This document shows positions 54,083 through 62,650 of a DNA stretch of 64,000 bases, piece after piece. Positions within the stretch are counted from its first letter, which is position 1; each line of letters opens with the position of its first letter. The position numbers were made by a program, and so were the translations under genes. The notes beneath the pieces are model-generated. The model saw nothing but the letters and a program-made list of their open reading frames with translations, made no database searches and was not told the origin of the DNA. This stretch comes from CAVPNY01 sp963706905 (lineage in GTDB: Bacteria > Chloroflexota > Anaerolineae > Anaerolineales > UBA4823), in NCBI GenBank assembly GCA_963706905.1, contig CAVPNY010000025.1, forward strand, positions 3,525 to 67,524, given 5' to 3'.

Positions 54083-54187
54083 ATGGCAGCCCGTTCAAAA
54101 TTTACCTTGCTCGCCTCGACTCCCGCCGCAGAAGCAGACTTTGCCGCCATCTACCAGGCTGAACTGGTGTGCCTTAAGCGCTCCTGA
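54083..54187 (+). CDS. Possible small leaderless protein (34 codons)
   Basis: The frame encodes MAARSKFTLLASTPAAEADF, then AAIYQAELVCLKRS and TGA. It has no ribosome-binding site. Its stop lies inside the stem of a terminator (54176-54205), so it covers nearly the whole predicted transcript of about 120 nt. This may be a genuine small protein or a regulatory RNA with a chance frame. The acyl-CoA synthetase gene starts 132 bp downstream. Confidence 0.35.
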   Translation: MAARSKFTLLASTPAAEADFAAIYQAELVCLKRS

Positions 54188-54209
54188 TCACTGCCAGGGG
54201 CGCTTTTTT
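54175..54209 (+). terminator. Terminator after the small ORF
   Basis: AAGCGCTCCTG (54176-54186) pairs with CAGGGGCGCTT (54195-54205) with one mismatch, followed by TTTTTT. It lies upstream of the acyl-CoA synthetase, so that gene needs its own promoter or read-through. Confidence 0.8.
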
Positions 54210-54318
54210 GTATTCACTCGCTGCAAATATTATTGCCGGAACGTGTATAATTTTAACTATCGTGCACTGCCATTTGTTTATTTATTTTCATTGATTCCCA
54301 TTCTCAAGGATACTCCCC

Positions 54319-56415
54319 ATGCGCGAATTCTTTTACCCCGTCACCATCGCTGTAATCGGCGTCTCTCCCAACCCGGATAACCTGGGACGCAACATCGTCG
54401 GCAACCTGGTCGAGTACGGTTTTGAGGGCATCGTTTACGCGGTCGGTCCGCGCGGTGGGGTGATCGAGACGCGCCGCATTTATCGCGCGGTAGGCGATAT
54501 CCCCGACCATATCGACCTGGCGGTGATCCTGACTCCCGCCAAAACTGTGCCAGGCATCCTGGAAGAGTGCGGCCAGAAGGGCATCCGCCGGGCGATCATC
54601 GAGACAGCCGGTTTTCGCGAGTACACGGAAGAAGGACTCCGCCTCGAAGAAGAGATCAGCCGCGTCGCTCGCCAGTACGACATCCGCTTCGTCGGTCCCA
54701 ATTGTATTGGCGCTATGAATATGGAGAACGGCTTCTGTGTGCCTTTCCCGCGCCTGAAGAAGTTTGTCAAAGCGGGAGAAGTCTCCATCATCACCCAGAG
54801 CGGTGGGGTAGGGATGGCTGTCCTGAACCTGATGACCAACGAAGGCCTGGGTCTCAATAAATTCGTCTCGGTCGGGAATATGCTCGATGTCAGCGCCGAG
54901 GATCTGCTGGAGTACTTGATCTCCGACGAAGGCACCGGGCTGATCTTTGTCTATCTGGAGAGCATCCACGATGGGCGACGCATGATGGAACTCGCCCGCA
55001 AATCAGGAAAACCCATTCTGGCTTTTAAGTCCAATATTGGCAAATTGGGTCAAAACATTGCTCTGTCCCACACGGCTTCGCTGACCAGCGACGACAAGGT
55101 GGTTGATGCGGCATTCCACCAGGCCGGCATCGTGCGCATCCGCGACGCCACCTCGCTAGGCAACAACCTGAAAAGCCTGCGCCTGCCGCCCATGCGCGGC
55201 AAACGATTGGCGATCATCTCCCGCTCCGGCGGGCACGCCGTCCTGGCCGCCGACGCCTCTGAGTTGTCCGGTTTTGAGCTGGCCTACTTCCCCGAAAGCT
55301 TCCTGCGCGAGATCGAGGCCTACTTCCGCGCCTCGGTCATCCGGCTGACCAACCCGCTCGATCTGGGCGACCTGTTCGACCTGGAGATATATGCTCAGAT
55401 TGTTGAGCGCACCCTGCAACTGGACGATGTTGACGGGGTGATATTCCTGCATACCTCCCTTTCGGAAATGGAAAACCTGGCCAGCCGCCAGCTGCTCGAA
55501 CACCTGATGCAGGCATCTGAGCGCCATAACAAGCCAGTGGCTTACTATATCTCAACCATGGCCCCGGAGGTCAACTACCTGAAGCAGGAATACGACTTCC
55601 CGATCTTCACCCAGGTGGTGGAAACGGTGCGCGCCCTGGAGATGAGCAACTACCATTACCGCCAATCGCAGGCGCTGCGTATCCAGCCGGTAGATCTGGA
55701 TTTTAAGGTGAACAAACGGTCAGTGCGCGGCCTGATTGACGGCGCCCGGGCAGAAGGGCGCGATCTATTGCTTTCCGAGGCGCTCGAGATTCTGGAACAT
55801 TATGGCATTCCAACCGTGCGCGGCCAGCTCACCCAGACCGTGGATGAAACCCTTCAGGCTGCCGATCAGATCGGTTATCCGGTGGCGATCAAAATCGTCG
55901 CTGAGCAGATTTCACACAAGTCGGACGTGGGTGGAGTGCAGCTGAACCTGCGCAACGCGCCAGCTCTGGCGGCTGCCTTCGATGATATGATGAGGCGCAT
56001 CCAAAAAGCTTATCCGCAGGCCAGGCTCGATGGCGTGCTGGTGCAGCCCATGGTCACCGGCGGGCGCGAGCTGATCCTGGGCGGCCGCCAGGACCCCCAG
56101 TTCGGGCCGGTGGTCCTGGTTGGACTAGGCGGCATCTTTGTAGAGGTCTTTGGCGAGGCGGTGATGCGTGTGGCCCCGATCACCCGCCAGGATGCCGAAG
56201 AGATGATTGAGAGCTTGCGTGGCGTCCAGATATTAAAAGGCGCCCGAGGCCAGGAGCCCGCCGATCTCGAAGCGGTGATTGAGGCTTTGCTGCGCCTCTC
56301 CCAACTGCTGGTCGATTTTCCCGCCATCCAGGAGTTGGACGTCAACCCGCTGCGCGTCTTCCACCAGGCAGAGGGCTGCCGCGCCCTGGATGCGCGCATC
56401 ATTCTATCTAACTAG
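54319..56415 (+). CDS. Acyl-CoA synthetase (NDP-forming), fused subunits
   Basis: This 698-residue protein unites the alpha (CoA-binding) and beta (ATP-grasp) parts of ADP-forming acetyl-CoA synthetase, which turns acyl-CoA, ADP and phosphate into acid, CoA and ATP. The first half has IAVIGVSPNPDNLGRNIVGN, FVGPNCIGAMN, SIITQSGGVG and the phospho-His region ALSHTASLTSDD. The second half (from about 470) has an ATP-grasp fold with YPVAIKIVAEQISHKSDVGG, GRELILGGRQDPQFGPVVLV and ELDVNPLRVF. In anaerobes it conserves energy at the end of amino-acid or sugar fermentation. Confidence 0.9.
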   Translation: MREFFYPVTIAVIGVSPNPDNLGRNIVGNLVEYGFEGIVYAVGPRGGVIETRRIYRAVGDIPDHIDLAVILTPAKTVPGILEECGQKGIRRAIIETAGFREYTEEGLRLEEEISRVARQYDIRFVGPNCIGAMNMENGFCVPFPRLKKFVKAGEVSIITQSGGVGMAVLNLMTNEGLGLNKFVSVGNMLDVSAEDLLEYLISDEGTGLIFVYLESIHDGRRMMELARKSGKPILAFKSNIGKLGQNIALSHTASLTSDDKVVDAAFHQAGIVRIRDATSLGNNLKSLRLPPMRGKRLAIISRSGGHAVLAADASELSGFELAYFPESFLREIEAYFRASVIRLTNPLDLGDLFDLEIYAQIVERTLQLDDVDGVIFLHTSLSEMENLASRQLLEHLMQASERHNKPVAYYISTMAPEVNYLKQEYDFPIFTQVVETVRALEMSNYHYRQSQALRIQPVDLDFKVNKRSVRGLIDGARAEGRDLLLSEALEILEHYGIPTVRGQLTQTVDETLQAADQIGYPVAIKIVAEQISHKSDVGGVQLNLRNAPALAAAFDDMMRRIQKAYPQARLDGVLVQPMVTGGRELILGGRQDPQFGPVVLVGLGGIFVEVFGEAVMRVAPITRQDAEEMIESLRGVQILKGARGQEPADLEAVIEALLRLSQLLVDFPAIQELDVNPLRVFHQAEGCRALDARIILSN

Positions 56416-56439
56416 CCCACGACTTCGAAAGTGGTTCTA

Positions 56440-56484
56440 ATTTTCTATAATTTGCGGGCGTAGCCCTGCAAAATTATAGAAAAT
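56440..56484 (+). terminator. Long AT-rich hairpin after the acyl-CoA synthetase gene
   Basis: ATTTTCTATAATTT then GCGGG (56440-56458) pairs with CCCTGC then AAAATTATAGAAAAT (56464-56484), about 19 bp with one bulge. It probably terminates the synthetase transcript, 25 bp after the stop. Confidence 0.75.
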
Positions 56485-56515
56485 ACAATACACAATCACG
56501 AATCCGGTGAGTATC

Positions 56516-57634
56516 ATGAGCATCGAATGGAAAACTTTGGAACTGAAGAACATCCTGGGAAATTACCATCTGGGAGAGCTGGTCGGCTTTGAACAGGACC
56601 GGCGTGGGACAGTCAATACCAGTTTTACTATCGAAATGGAACAGGACGGCCAACGAAGAAAGTATTTTCTGCGGCGTTATAAAAGCGGCATCCAGGAAGA
56701 AGAGATTCAATGCGAGCACTCCTTGATCAGCCACTTGATCCAAGCCCAGACACTTCCGGTTGCCCACCTCCACCGCACGCTGGATGGGAGAACCTATCTC
56801 CATCGCCTTGCAGGCCCGGACGATCAGCAAGGCGCCTTCTACGCCATCTTTGATTTTCTCCCCGGCGAGGATCGCTACACCTGGGTCGATCCGGCTTGCA
56901 CGCCCGAGGAGCTGGTCAGCTCAGCCAGCACCCTGGCGCAATTGCATAGCGCAGTCAACGGTTTCCAGCCAAGTGGGAAACGCGCCGAAGCCAAAATCCT
57001 GGATTTACTCCCTGAGATCAGCCGCAATGTGGCAGCCTGTCCAGAGAAGGCGAAGAATACAGAATTTGACGCTTACCTGCTGGAGAATCTGGAACTGGTC
57101 TTGGGCAATGTCAGTTCTACACTGGCAGTTCTGACTGAGAGTCAGGTGGATGGACTGCCGCAACTGGTTGTCCATTGCGATTATCATCCCGGTAACCTAA
57201 AGTTCCACCAGTCTCAGGTGAGCGGCCTATTTGACTTCGATTGGTCGAAAGTCGATTTGCGTAGCTTTGATGTTGGCCTGGCTCTGTGGTATTTTTGCGC
57301 TTCCTGGAAAAACCCGGTGGATGGTGAGCTGCGGTTGACGGATCTGGCAATCTTTCTAGGCGCATACCAGGAGTATTTGCGCTTGCAACCTGGCGCCAGA
57401 CCACTCAGCCCGTTGGAGGGCCGGTATCTGCCGTATCTGATCAATGCAGGTAATCTTTATGTCCTGAATTGGACGATCCTGGACTTCTATAGCAAAGATG
57501 TCGATCCACGGGAATATCTGATCTACCTGCGGCATAGCGTCAATTTCATCCGCTGGTTTGAGGCCGCGGGCAACCTGGAGCGACTTGAATCCCTAATGCA
57601 CACGTTGACGGGGATGAAGGTTGACCAGGATTGA
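56516..57634 (+). CDS. Aminoglycoside phosphotransferase-like kinase (APH/SrkA fold)
   Basis: The 372-residue protein has an N-terminal lobe with KYFLRRYKSGIQEEEIQCEH as the ATP-lysine and helix-C region. The catalytic loop is QLVVHCDYHPGNLKF, with the Asp of HCDYHPGN and the Asn, and the metal aspartate is in SGLFDFDWSKVDLRS. Relatives phosphorylate small metabolites (choline, homoserine) or proteins, rarely drugs. It is followed by two dehydrogenase-like genes at 42 and 33 bp, which form an operon with it. I start at ATG 56516, with GGTGAG just upstream. Confidence 0.85.
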   Translation: MSIEWKTLELKNILGNYHLGELVGFEQDRRGTVNTSFTIEMEQDGQRRKYFLRRYKSGIQEEEIQCEHSLISHLIQAQTLPVAHLHRTLDGRTYLHRLAGPDDQQGAFYAIFDFLPGEDRYTWVDPACTPEELVSSASTLAQLHSAVNGFQPSGKRAEAKILDLLPEISRNVAACPEKAKNTEFDAYLLENLELVLGNVSSTLAVLTESQVDGLPQLVVHCDYHPGNLKFHQSQVSGLFDFDWSKVDLRSFDVGLALWYFCASWKNPVDGELRLTDLAIFLGAYQEYLRLQPGARPLSPLEGRYLPYLINAGNLYVLNWTILDFYSKDVDPREYLIYLRHSVNFIRWFEAAGNLERLESLMHTLTGMKVDQD

Positions 57635-57676
57635 GGAAGCTGAGGCATAGATGACAATATCGAGAGGTTAAGCAAT

Positions 57677-58807
57677 ATGGATGCACATAAGCCCATTCTT
57701 ATTCGACCGCTTCATTTTGGCATGGCACGTATGCACCATGAAGCTGGCGAACGTCGTGATTTTTTGCCCGATTTTGTTGGGCGCTTATCTCAATTCGGCG
57801 CCCACTTGGTTTTGGAAGAAGGTTATGGCAGCGGCATGGGATATTCGCAACAAGATTATCTCGCCTCTGGCAGCTCAATTCGATTTGGCACTGCTCAGGA
57901 GGTTTTCGAGCAGGAGTATGTGCTGGTCTTGCGCTGCCCGCCAGATAGACAAATTCGTCTAATCCGACCGGGTGTCTGTTTGATTTCCATGCTCCATTTC
58001 CCCACGCGACCCCAACGAGTGGAGCTGCTGCATAGCCTGGAATTGGAGGCCATCTCGTTGGATTTGATCAAAGACGATACCGGGCGGCGCCTGGTGGAAA
58101 ACCTGCGGGCTGTCGCCTGGAATGGAATCGAAGCGGCCTTTGATTTGCTGGCCCAGCTTTATCCCTTGCCGGGGTTTGAGTCACCCGCTCGCCCACCTAT
58201 TCGCGTTACGCTGCTGGGTGCAGGGGCAGTTGGGATTCAAGTTGTGCAGGCAGCCACGCGATACGGCAATATTGTTCTGCATCGTCGCCTGGCAGAAAAG
58301 GGTGTTCCTGGGGTTCAGGTGACGGCGCTGGAATATGACTGCACGCAACACGACAAGGTTATGCGGCCAATTTTAGAGTCTACCGATATTCTGGTGGACG
58401 CCACTCAGCGCCCTGATCCTGGTCAACCCGTGATCCCTAATCAATGGGTAGGTTGGCTTCCCAAACATGCTGTCCTCCTCGATCTTTCGGTCGACCCTTA
58501 TGAATGCACTGCGGATATCCCCTTTGTGAAAGGGATCGAGGGCATCCCCCAGGGAAACCTGGATCAATACATATTCAGCCCTGACGACCCTGCCTACCAG
58601 ATGATGCCGGCCTGCATCGATGCGACCCACCGCCGCCACGCGGTTTCATGTTATTCGTGGCCTGGGATTTACCCCAATGCTTGCATGGAAGTATATGGCA
58701 AGCAAATCATACCCATCTTGCGCACCATCCTGGAACGGGGTGGCGTGCAAAATATTCGCCCGAATGGGCGCTATTTTGAACGTGCCATCACCCGCGCCCG
58801 GCTCTAA
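57677..58807 (+). CDS. AlaDH/PNT-like dehydrogenase, first paralogue
   Basis: The 376-residue protein has an N-terminal domain like alanine dehydrogenase/transhydrogenase (GAHLVLEEGYGSGMGYSQQD, VFEQEYVLVLRCPPDRQI, LISMLHFPTRP) and a Rossmann domain with IRVTLLGAGAVGIQVVQAAT (GxGxxG near 180). The region AEKGVPGVQVTALEYDCTQH follows, and VDATQRPDPGQPVIPNQWV is shared with the next gene. The product is about the length of alanine dehydrogenase, but substrate residues of that family cannot be confirmed by eye. The AlaDH-like pair and the kinase suggest a shared pathway. Confidence 0.78.
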   Translation: MDAHKPILIRPLHFGMARMHHEAGERRDFLPDFVGRLSQFGAHLVLEEGYGSGMGYSQQDYLASGSSIRFGTAQEVFEQEYVLVLRCPPDRQIRLIRPGVCLISMLHFPTRPQRVELLHSLELEAISLDLIKDDTGRRLVENLRAVAWNGIEAAFDLLAQLYPLPGFESPARPPIRVTLLGAGAVGIQVVQAATRYGNIVLHRRLAEKGVPGVQVTALEYDCTQHDKVMRPILESTDILVDATQRPDPGQPVIPNQWVGWLPKHAVLLDLSVDPYECTADIPFVKGIEGIPQGNLDQYIFSPDDPAYQMMPACIDATHRRHAVSCYSWPGIYPNACMEVYGKQIIPILRTILERGGVQNIRPNGRYFERAITRARL

Positions 58808-58840
58808 TACCGGTAGCGAAAGGACCACGATCTTGTATTG

Positions 58841-60031
58841 ATGGATAAATCTATGAGTCTTCCAAAAACCGTTGGATTCCCGCGCATGCAAAAAGAACCT
58901 GCTGAAAAGCGTGTTTTCCTGCCAGAGTTTATCCAATTTCTGACTACATTAAAAGTCTCTGTATACCTGGAAGAAGGCTATGGTTCGCGTTCCGGCTATA
59001 CCTACGACGATTATTGCCAGGGCAATAACGCCATCCATATGTGCTCACGTGAACAAGCCTTTGAGCAAGATGTGGTGCTTGTGCTGCGTTCACCGTTTCG
59101 CGACGAGTTTTCCCTGCTAAAACGCGGCAGCTGCCTGGTATCCATGCTGCATTACCCTACTCGCCCGCTCCGGGTGCAAATCCTGAAAGATTTGGGGATC
59201 AAGGCCATCTCGCTTGACAGCATCGTTAATGCCCAGAACATCCGCCTGGTTGAGAATATGAAAGCCGTAGCCTGGAACGGATTGGAGGCGGCTTTTGATG
59301 TGCTTGAAAAACGCTGGCCTGGGTTGGTGCGGCCTGATAAAGAACCCGTTCAGGTACTCATATTTGGAACCGGCATGGTTGGCAAACATGCGGTAGATGC
59401 TGCCACGAAACTGGGTAACATCGAACGCAACAACCAGCATATTCAAAATGGCGGTCCGGGATCGATGGCCATCTCGGTAGGAAGAAATACAAACCAGAAC
59501 CCGCAGCTCATCGAGAGACTCATTCGTCAATGTGACATTCTGGTGGACGCCAGCCAGCGCCGCGATCCCAGCCAGCCATTGTTGCCCAACGAGCGGTTAA
59601 GCTGGCTGCCAGATCATGCCGTTATTGCCGATCTGGCGGTAGATCCATATACACTCGATGCTACTCCACCCGTGGTGCGGGGTATAGAGGGAATTCCGCA
59701 GGGCAACCTCGACAAATATATCTTTCATCCCAATGACCCTGATTGGGATATTACAGTTCCCCAGGAGATTCCGTCAATAAATCGGCGATCAGTGGTGACT
59801 TGTTACTCGTGGCCGGGCGTTCATCCCGAGGCCTGTATGCGTCATTATGCAGTTCAGTTGGGACCTTTGATGAAGGTGTTGCTTATCGTAGGTTATGATA
59901 ACCTGTCGTTGCAAGGAGACAATTTCGGGCAGGCTCTCTGCCGGGCCTCGCTCGAAACCTGGCTGCACACCGTTCCTGCCGATCAGCAAATTGAAGAAAG
60001 CACAGAACTGTTTGATGATCCGCGAGAATAA
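58841..60031 (+). CDS. AlaDH/PNT-like dehydrogenase, second paralogue
   Basis: This 396-residue protein is a tandem paralogue of the previous one. Shared blocks include VYLEEGYGSRSGYTYDDY, LVSMLHYPTRPLRVQILKDL, VAWNGLEAAFDVLEKRWP, PVQVLIFGTGMVGKHAVDAA, VDASQRRDPSQPLLPNERLS and GIEGIPQGNLDKYIFHPNDP. It begins 33 bp after the first copy. The glycine-rich loop is GTGMVG, slightly different from GAGAVG of the neighbour. The two may form a heteromer or act on different substrates. An ATG at 58853 is an alternative start. Confidence 0.78.
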   Translation: MDKSMSLPKTVGFPRMQKEPAEKRVFLPEFIQFLTTLKVSVYLEEGYGSRSGYTYDDYCQGNNAIHMCSREQAFEQDVVLVLRSPFRDEFSLLKRGSCLVSMLHYPTRPLRVQILKDLGIKAISLDSIVNAQNIRLVENMKAVAWNGLEAAFDVLEKRWPGLVRPDKEPVQVLIFGTGMVGKHAVDAATKLGNIERNNQHIQNGGPGSMAISVGRNTNQNPQLIERLIRQCDILVDASQRRDPSQPLLPNERLSWLPDHAVIADLAVDPYTLDATPPVVRGIEGIPQGNLDKYIFHPNDPDWDITVPQEIPSINRRSVVTCYSWPGVHPEACMRHYAVQLGPLMKVLLIVGYDNLSLQGDNFGQALCRASLETWLHTVPADQQIEESTELFDDPRE

Positions 60032-60339
60032 AGACCCTAAATGGGAGATCACTTCTAAAGTCAATACCGTCAGCTTAACTTCTACATTTCGGCTTTAGTC
60101 ATGAGCTGGTGTTTGCGTTTGTTACTGGTGTTACCAGGCAACGAGGCTGGCGTGTGTATTTATTCCCCAGGTATTCAACCTTGTCGGTAATTGTTCCGGC
60201 TAGCAGGTAAATCTGTGTTATACTGAAATCAACTTATAAGAGATCTGCGCGTTCTTCCTTGTCGCCATTCGGTTTTATAAGAATGGCGACATTTGATTAA
60301 CCCACCGATCTACTGCAAAAAACCAGGAGAAATAATCAA
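60032..60339 (+). promoter_or_regulatory. Region upstream of the RRM gene with extended -10 and hairpin
   Basis: No gene is visible here. An extended -10 (TGTTATACT, hexamer 60219-60224) precedes an untranslated leader of about 110 nt. In it TGTCGCCATTC (60260-60270) pairs perfectly with GAATGGCGACA (60281-60291) around a 10-base loop; no T run follows, so it is not a terminator. Long structured leaders are common in cold-responsive RNA-binding protein genes. Confidence 0.6.
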
Positions 60340-60627
60340 TTGGAAACAAAACTGTACGTTGGCAATTTGTCTTTTAACACCACTGAAGAGGGGCTGCGCA
60401 CTTTGTTAGCTCAGGCCGGCACCGTGCAAACCGTGGATATGATCAAGGATCGCGATACTGGCAGACCGAAGGGTTTTGCCTTTGTGACCATGGGCAACCA
60501 AACTGAGGCCGAGAAGGCTATCAGCATGTTCAATGAGACCATGTTTGACGACCGCGCCATCAAGATCAACTTTGCCCGGCCGCGCGAAGAGAAACCCTAC
60601 AAAGGTGGATACAACAACCGCCGATAG
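60340..60627 (+). CDS. RNA-binding protein with a single RRM domain (TTG start)
   Basis: The 95-residue protein is a single RRM: RNP2 is LYVGNLSF (about 4-11), RNP1 is RPKGFAFVTM (about 42-51), and a short basic tail RPREEKPYKGGYNNRR follows. Similar small RRM proteins in cyanobacteria and other phyla respond to cold and bind RNA. The start is TTG at 60340 because AGGAGA lies 9 bases before it and no ATG fits. It follows a structured 110-nt leader and ends at its own terminator, so it is a single transcription unit. Confidence 0.92.
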   Translation: METKLYVGNLSFNTTEEGLRTLLAQAGTVQTVDMIKDRDTGRPKGFAFVTMGNQTEAEKAISMFNETMFDDRAIKINFARPREEKPYKGGYNNRR

Positions 60628-60647
60628 ACAATCTATATATTGTCAAG

Positions 60648-60676
60648 AAACCCACCGCTTTGCAGTGGGTTTTTTG
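60648..60676 (+). terminator. Terminator of the RRM gene
   Basis: AAACCCAC (60648-60655) pairs with GTGGGTTT (60665-60672), followed by TTTTTT (60670-60675). It is a textbook intrinsic terminator. Confidence 0.93.
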
Positions 60677-60801
60677 ATAAGGCAGCCTGCCTCAACCATC
60701 CTGTGTTATGGATGGCTCACCCTCAATAAAATCGGCCACAGGCTAAAGCCAGGTTGACTGGCACCACCTTGATCGGGTCGATCGGAAGAAAGGAGGCCGT
60801 T

Positions 60802-61299
60802 GTGGATTATCAAGTGGGCGAAAAAGTGGTTCACTGGAATTATGGCATGGGGGATGTCATTCAATTGGATGAGAAACTACTGGGTGGTCAAATGACGCGC
60901 TGCTATGTCGTGCGGATTTGCGATCTGACCATCTGGGTTCCGATCCATCAGGTGGGCGACTCTAGTCTGCGATTGCCGACTCCCAGAGATGAGTTTGAAA
61001 ACTTGTTTGCTATCTTATGCAGCCCTGGGGAGCTCCTTTCAAACGACCGTCTGGAACGCAGAACACAGCTCATCGAAAAGATCAAAGACGGGAAACTTGA
61101 ATCCATCTGCCAGGTGGTGCGTGATCTGTCGTTCTATCGCCAGGCGAAAAAACTAAACGATCACGATAAGACTATCCTGGAGCGTGCCCAGAGCTTCCTT
61201 CTCAATGAGTGGAGACTGGCATTAACAGTCTCGTTACCCGATGCGGAACTTGAGCTTAAACGGTTATTGGAGGATAGCGCCCAGAAGGCGAGTGATTGA
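60802..61299 (+). CDS. CarD-family transcriptional regulator (GTG start)
   Basis: CarD proteins bind the RNA polymerase beta subunit and stabilise the open promoter complex. The 165-residue product opens with YQVGEKVVHWNYGMGDVIQL and KNLYVPI-like VVRICDLTIWVPIHQVGD, the RNA-polymerase-interacting Tudor-like domain. A helical C-terminus follows, with QVVRDLSFYRQAKKLNDHDK and ERAQSFLLNEWRLAL. The GTG at 60802 has GGAGG about 7 bases before it; a TTG at 60754 is an unlikely longer start. It lies 126 bp after the RRM terminator and is transcribed alone. Confidence 0.87.
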   Translation: MDYQVGEKVVHWNYGMGDVIQLDEKLLGGQMTRCYVVRICDLTIWVPIHQVGDSSLRLPTPRDEFENLFAILCSPGELLSNDRLERRTQLIEKIKDGKLESICQVVRDLSFYRQAKKLNDHDKTILERAQSFLLNEWRLALTVSLPDAELELKRLLEDSAQKASD

Positions 61300-61367
61300 A
61301 CTAAGTTCCAGCAATGCGGCCCTTCATCCAAAATTGGAACAAAATCGTTGGAAAACCATTTTTGTGA

Positions 61368-62606
61368 CTAGGGCCCCCATTTCATCTTCTCTCCAGAAGG
61401 TGCGAGCCAAACCGGGCTATTCAGCCCGTCTGTGGAATACAGCTCAAGCACGCCGGCAGTCTGGTCCCAATTCCGATCTGGCGAAGAGGAGACGATGACA
61501 AAGCTGGCATCGGGAGCCCATAAGGCTTCCTTCATCAATACGAAATTTTCGTCCCTGAGAATAGTACGCTCAGTGACACCATCAGGTGCGGAGCGTACCA
61601 TATTCAGGATGGGTGCATCGAAAAATCCCGAATTCGCAGCGTAGGAACCAAAGAAGAAATACAAATCACCGTCAGGAGCCAGATAAAGCTCTTTAGGCTC
61701 GTTGATCATCCCGGCGTCCGGTTTTAGCGCTCTGATGAGAGTGCCGTTCTGCGCATCTATCTTCCACAACTCGCCAGATTGATAGGCATAATCATGTGCG
61801 CTGGCTACGCCGGAAAAGCTGGCGCTGTCGGGAGACCAGGCCGGCCCGCCCTGAAAACTGCAGCAGTAAATATAGTCCTGCACTTCCGAGTAGCGCACCA
61901 GAGTATTGGTATCGGGATCATAGACTGCATGCGACGGAGCCACCTCCCAATGTCCAAGCGCAACGAGCAGTTTCTTGCCATCCGGGGAGTATTTTTCAGG
62001 CCAATATAATTCGACCGGCAACTGCACACCGTCTGGCAGCGGCTCTCCGTACTGGTTTTCGATCACAAGCCTGGAATCACCGGTAGAAAGATTGTACAGG
62101 TTCAAGCCATTTTGTCCATAAGCGAGAGTCTGCCCATCTGGCGAAAAGGCGGGGTGATACGATTCGGGGACACCTGGATCAGATTTACCCTCGACCAGGA
62201 GGCGGCGGTTTGAGCCATCTCCATCCGCAAGTACCAGCTGATCGTTTACTTCATAAGCAATCCTTCCATCCACCATTGAGACATCGTAGTCTGATACGTT
62301 AGCAGATTCAAAGGTGAGCTGCGTGCTGGTTTTTCCATCCCGCTCCATGCGGAAGATCTGGCTGATCCCCTGGTCATCTTTGCTGAGGAATACAAGCGGT
62401 GCGGAAGCAAGCTGGAGGATTTTTCCAGCACGCTTGCCGGCGCTGCGGTGAAGACGGCCGTGACGGCTGGCGAGGTCACGGCAGCGCGCGGTGGCTTGAT
62501 TAACTGAAGGAGGCTGAGTCCCACCAGTCTGGTCTGGTGAGGAGCAAGCCCCGCTGACAACTGCCAGCAAAGCAAATACAGACAAGAGTTTAAAATATTT
62601 CGTCAT
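61368..62606 (-). CDS. Secreted lipoprotein with TolB-like WD40 beta-propeller
   Basis: The 412-residue product starts with a lipoprotein signal, MTKYFKLLSVFALLAVVSGAC, with the lipobox SGAC. From about residue 70 it has repeats like those of TolB/DPP propellers (FLSKDDQGISQIFRMERDG, HPAFSPDGQTLAYGQNGLNL, PAWSPDSASFSGV). Between them (about 62420-62500) the basic stretch ARCRDLASRHGRLHRSAGKR is odd; another frame reads TSPAVTAVFTAAPASVLEK, a normal linker. A pair of compensating indels may have altered it. It is on the same strand as the next hydrolase, 44 bp away, and both are exported. Confidence 0.8.
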   Translation of the reverse strand: MTKYFKLLSVFALLAVVSGACSSPDQTGGTQPPSVNQATARCRDLASRHGRLHRSAGKRAGKILQLASAPLVFLSKDDQGISQIFRMERDGKTSTQLTFESANVSDYDVSMVDGRIAYEVNDQLVLADGDGSNRRLLVEGKSDPGVPESYHPAFSPDGQTLAYGQNGLNLYNLSTGDSRLVIENQYGEPLPDGVQLPVELYWPEKYSPDGKKLLVALGHWEVAPSHAVYDPDTNTLVRYSEVQDYIYCCSFQGGPAWSPDSASFSGVASAHDYAYQSGELWKIDAQNGTLIRALKPDAGMINEPKELYLAPDGDLYFFFGSYAANSGFFDAPILNMVRSAPDGVTERTILRDENFVLMKEALWAPDASFVIVSSSPDRNWDQTAGVLELYSTDGLNSPVWLAPSGEKMKWGP

Positions 62607-62650
62607 GGGTGCCTCTTTGTGCAGGTGGGAGCCAATTGAAGTCGCTGCCG

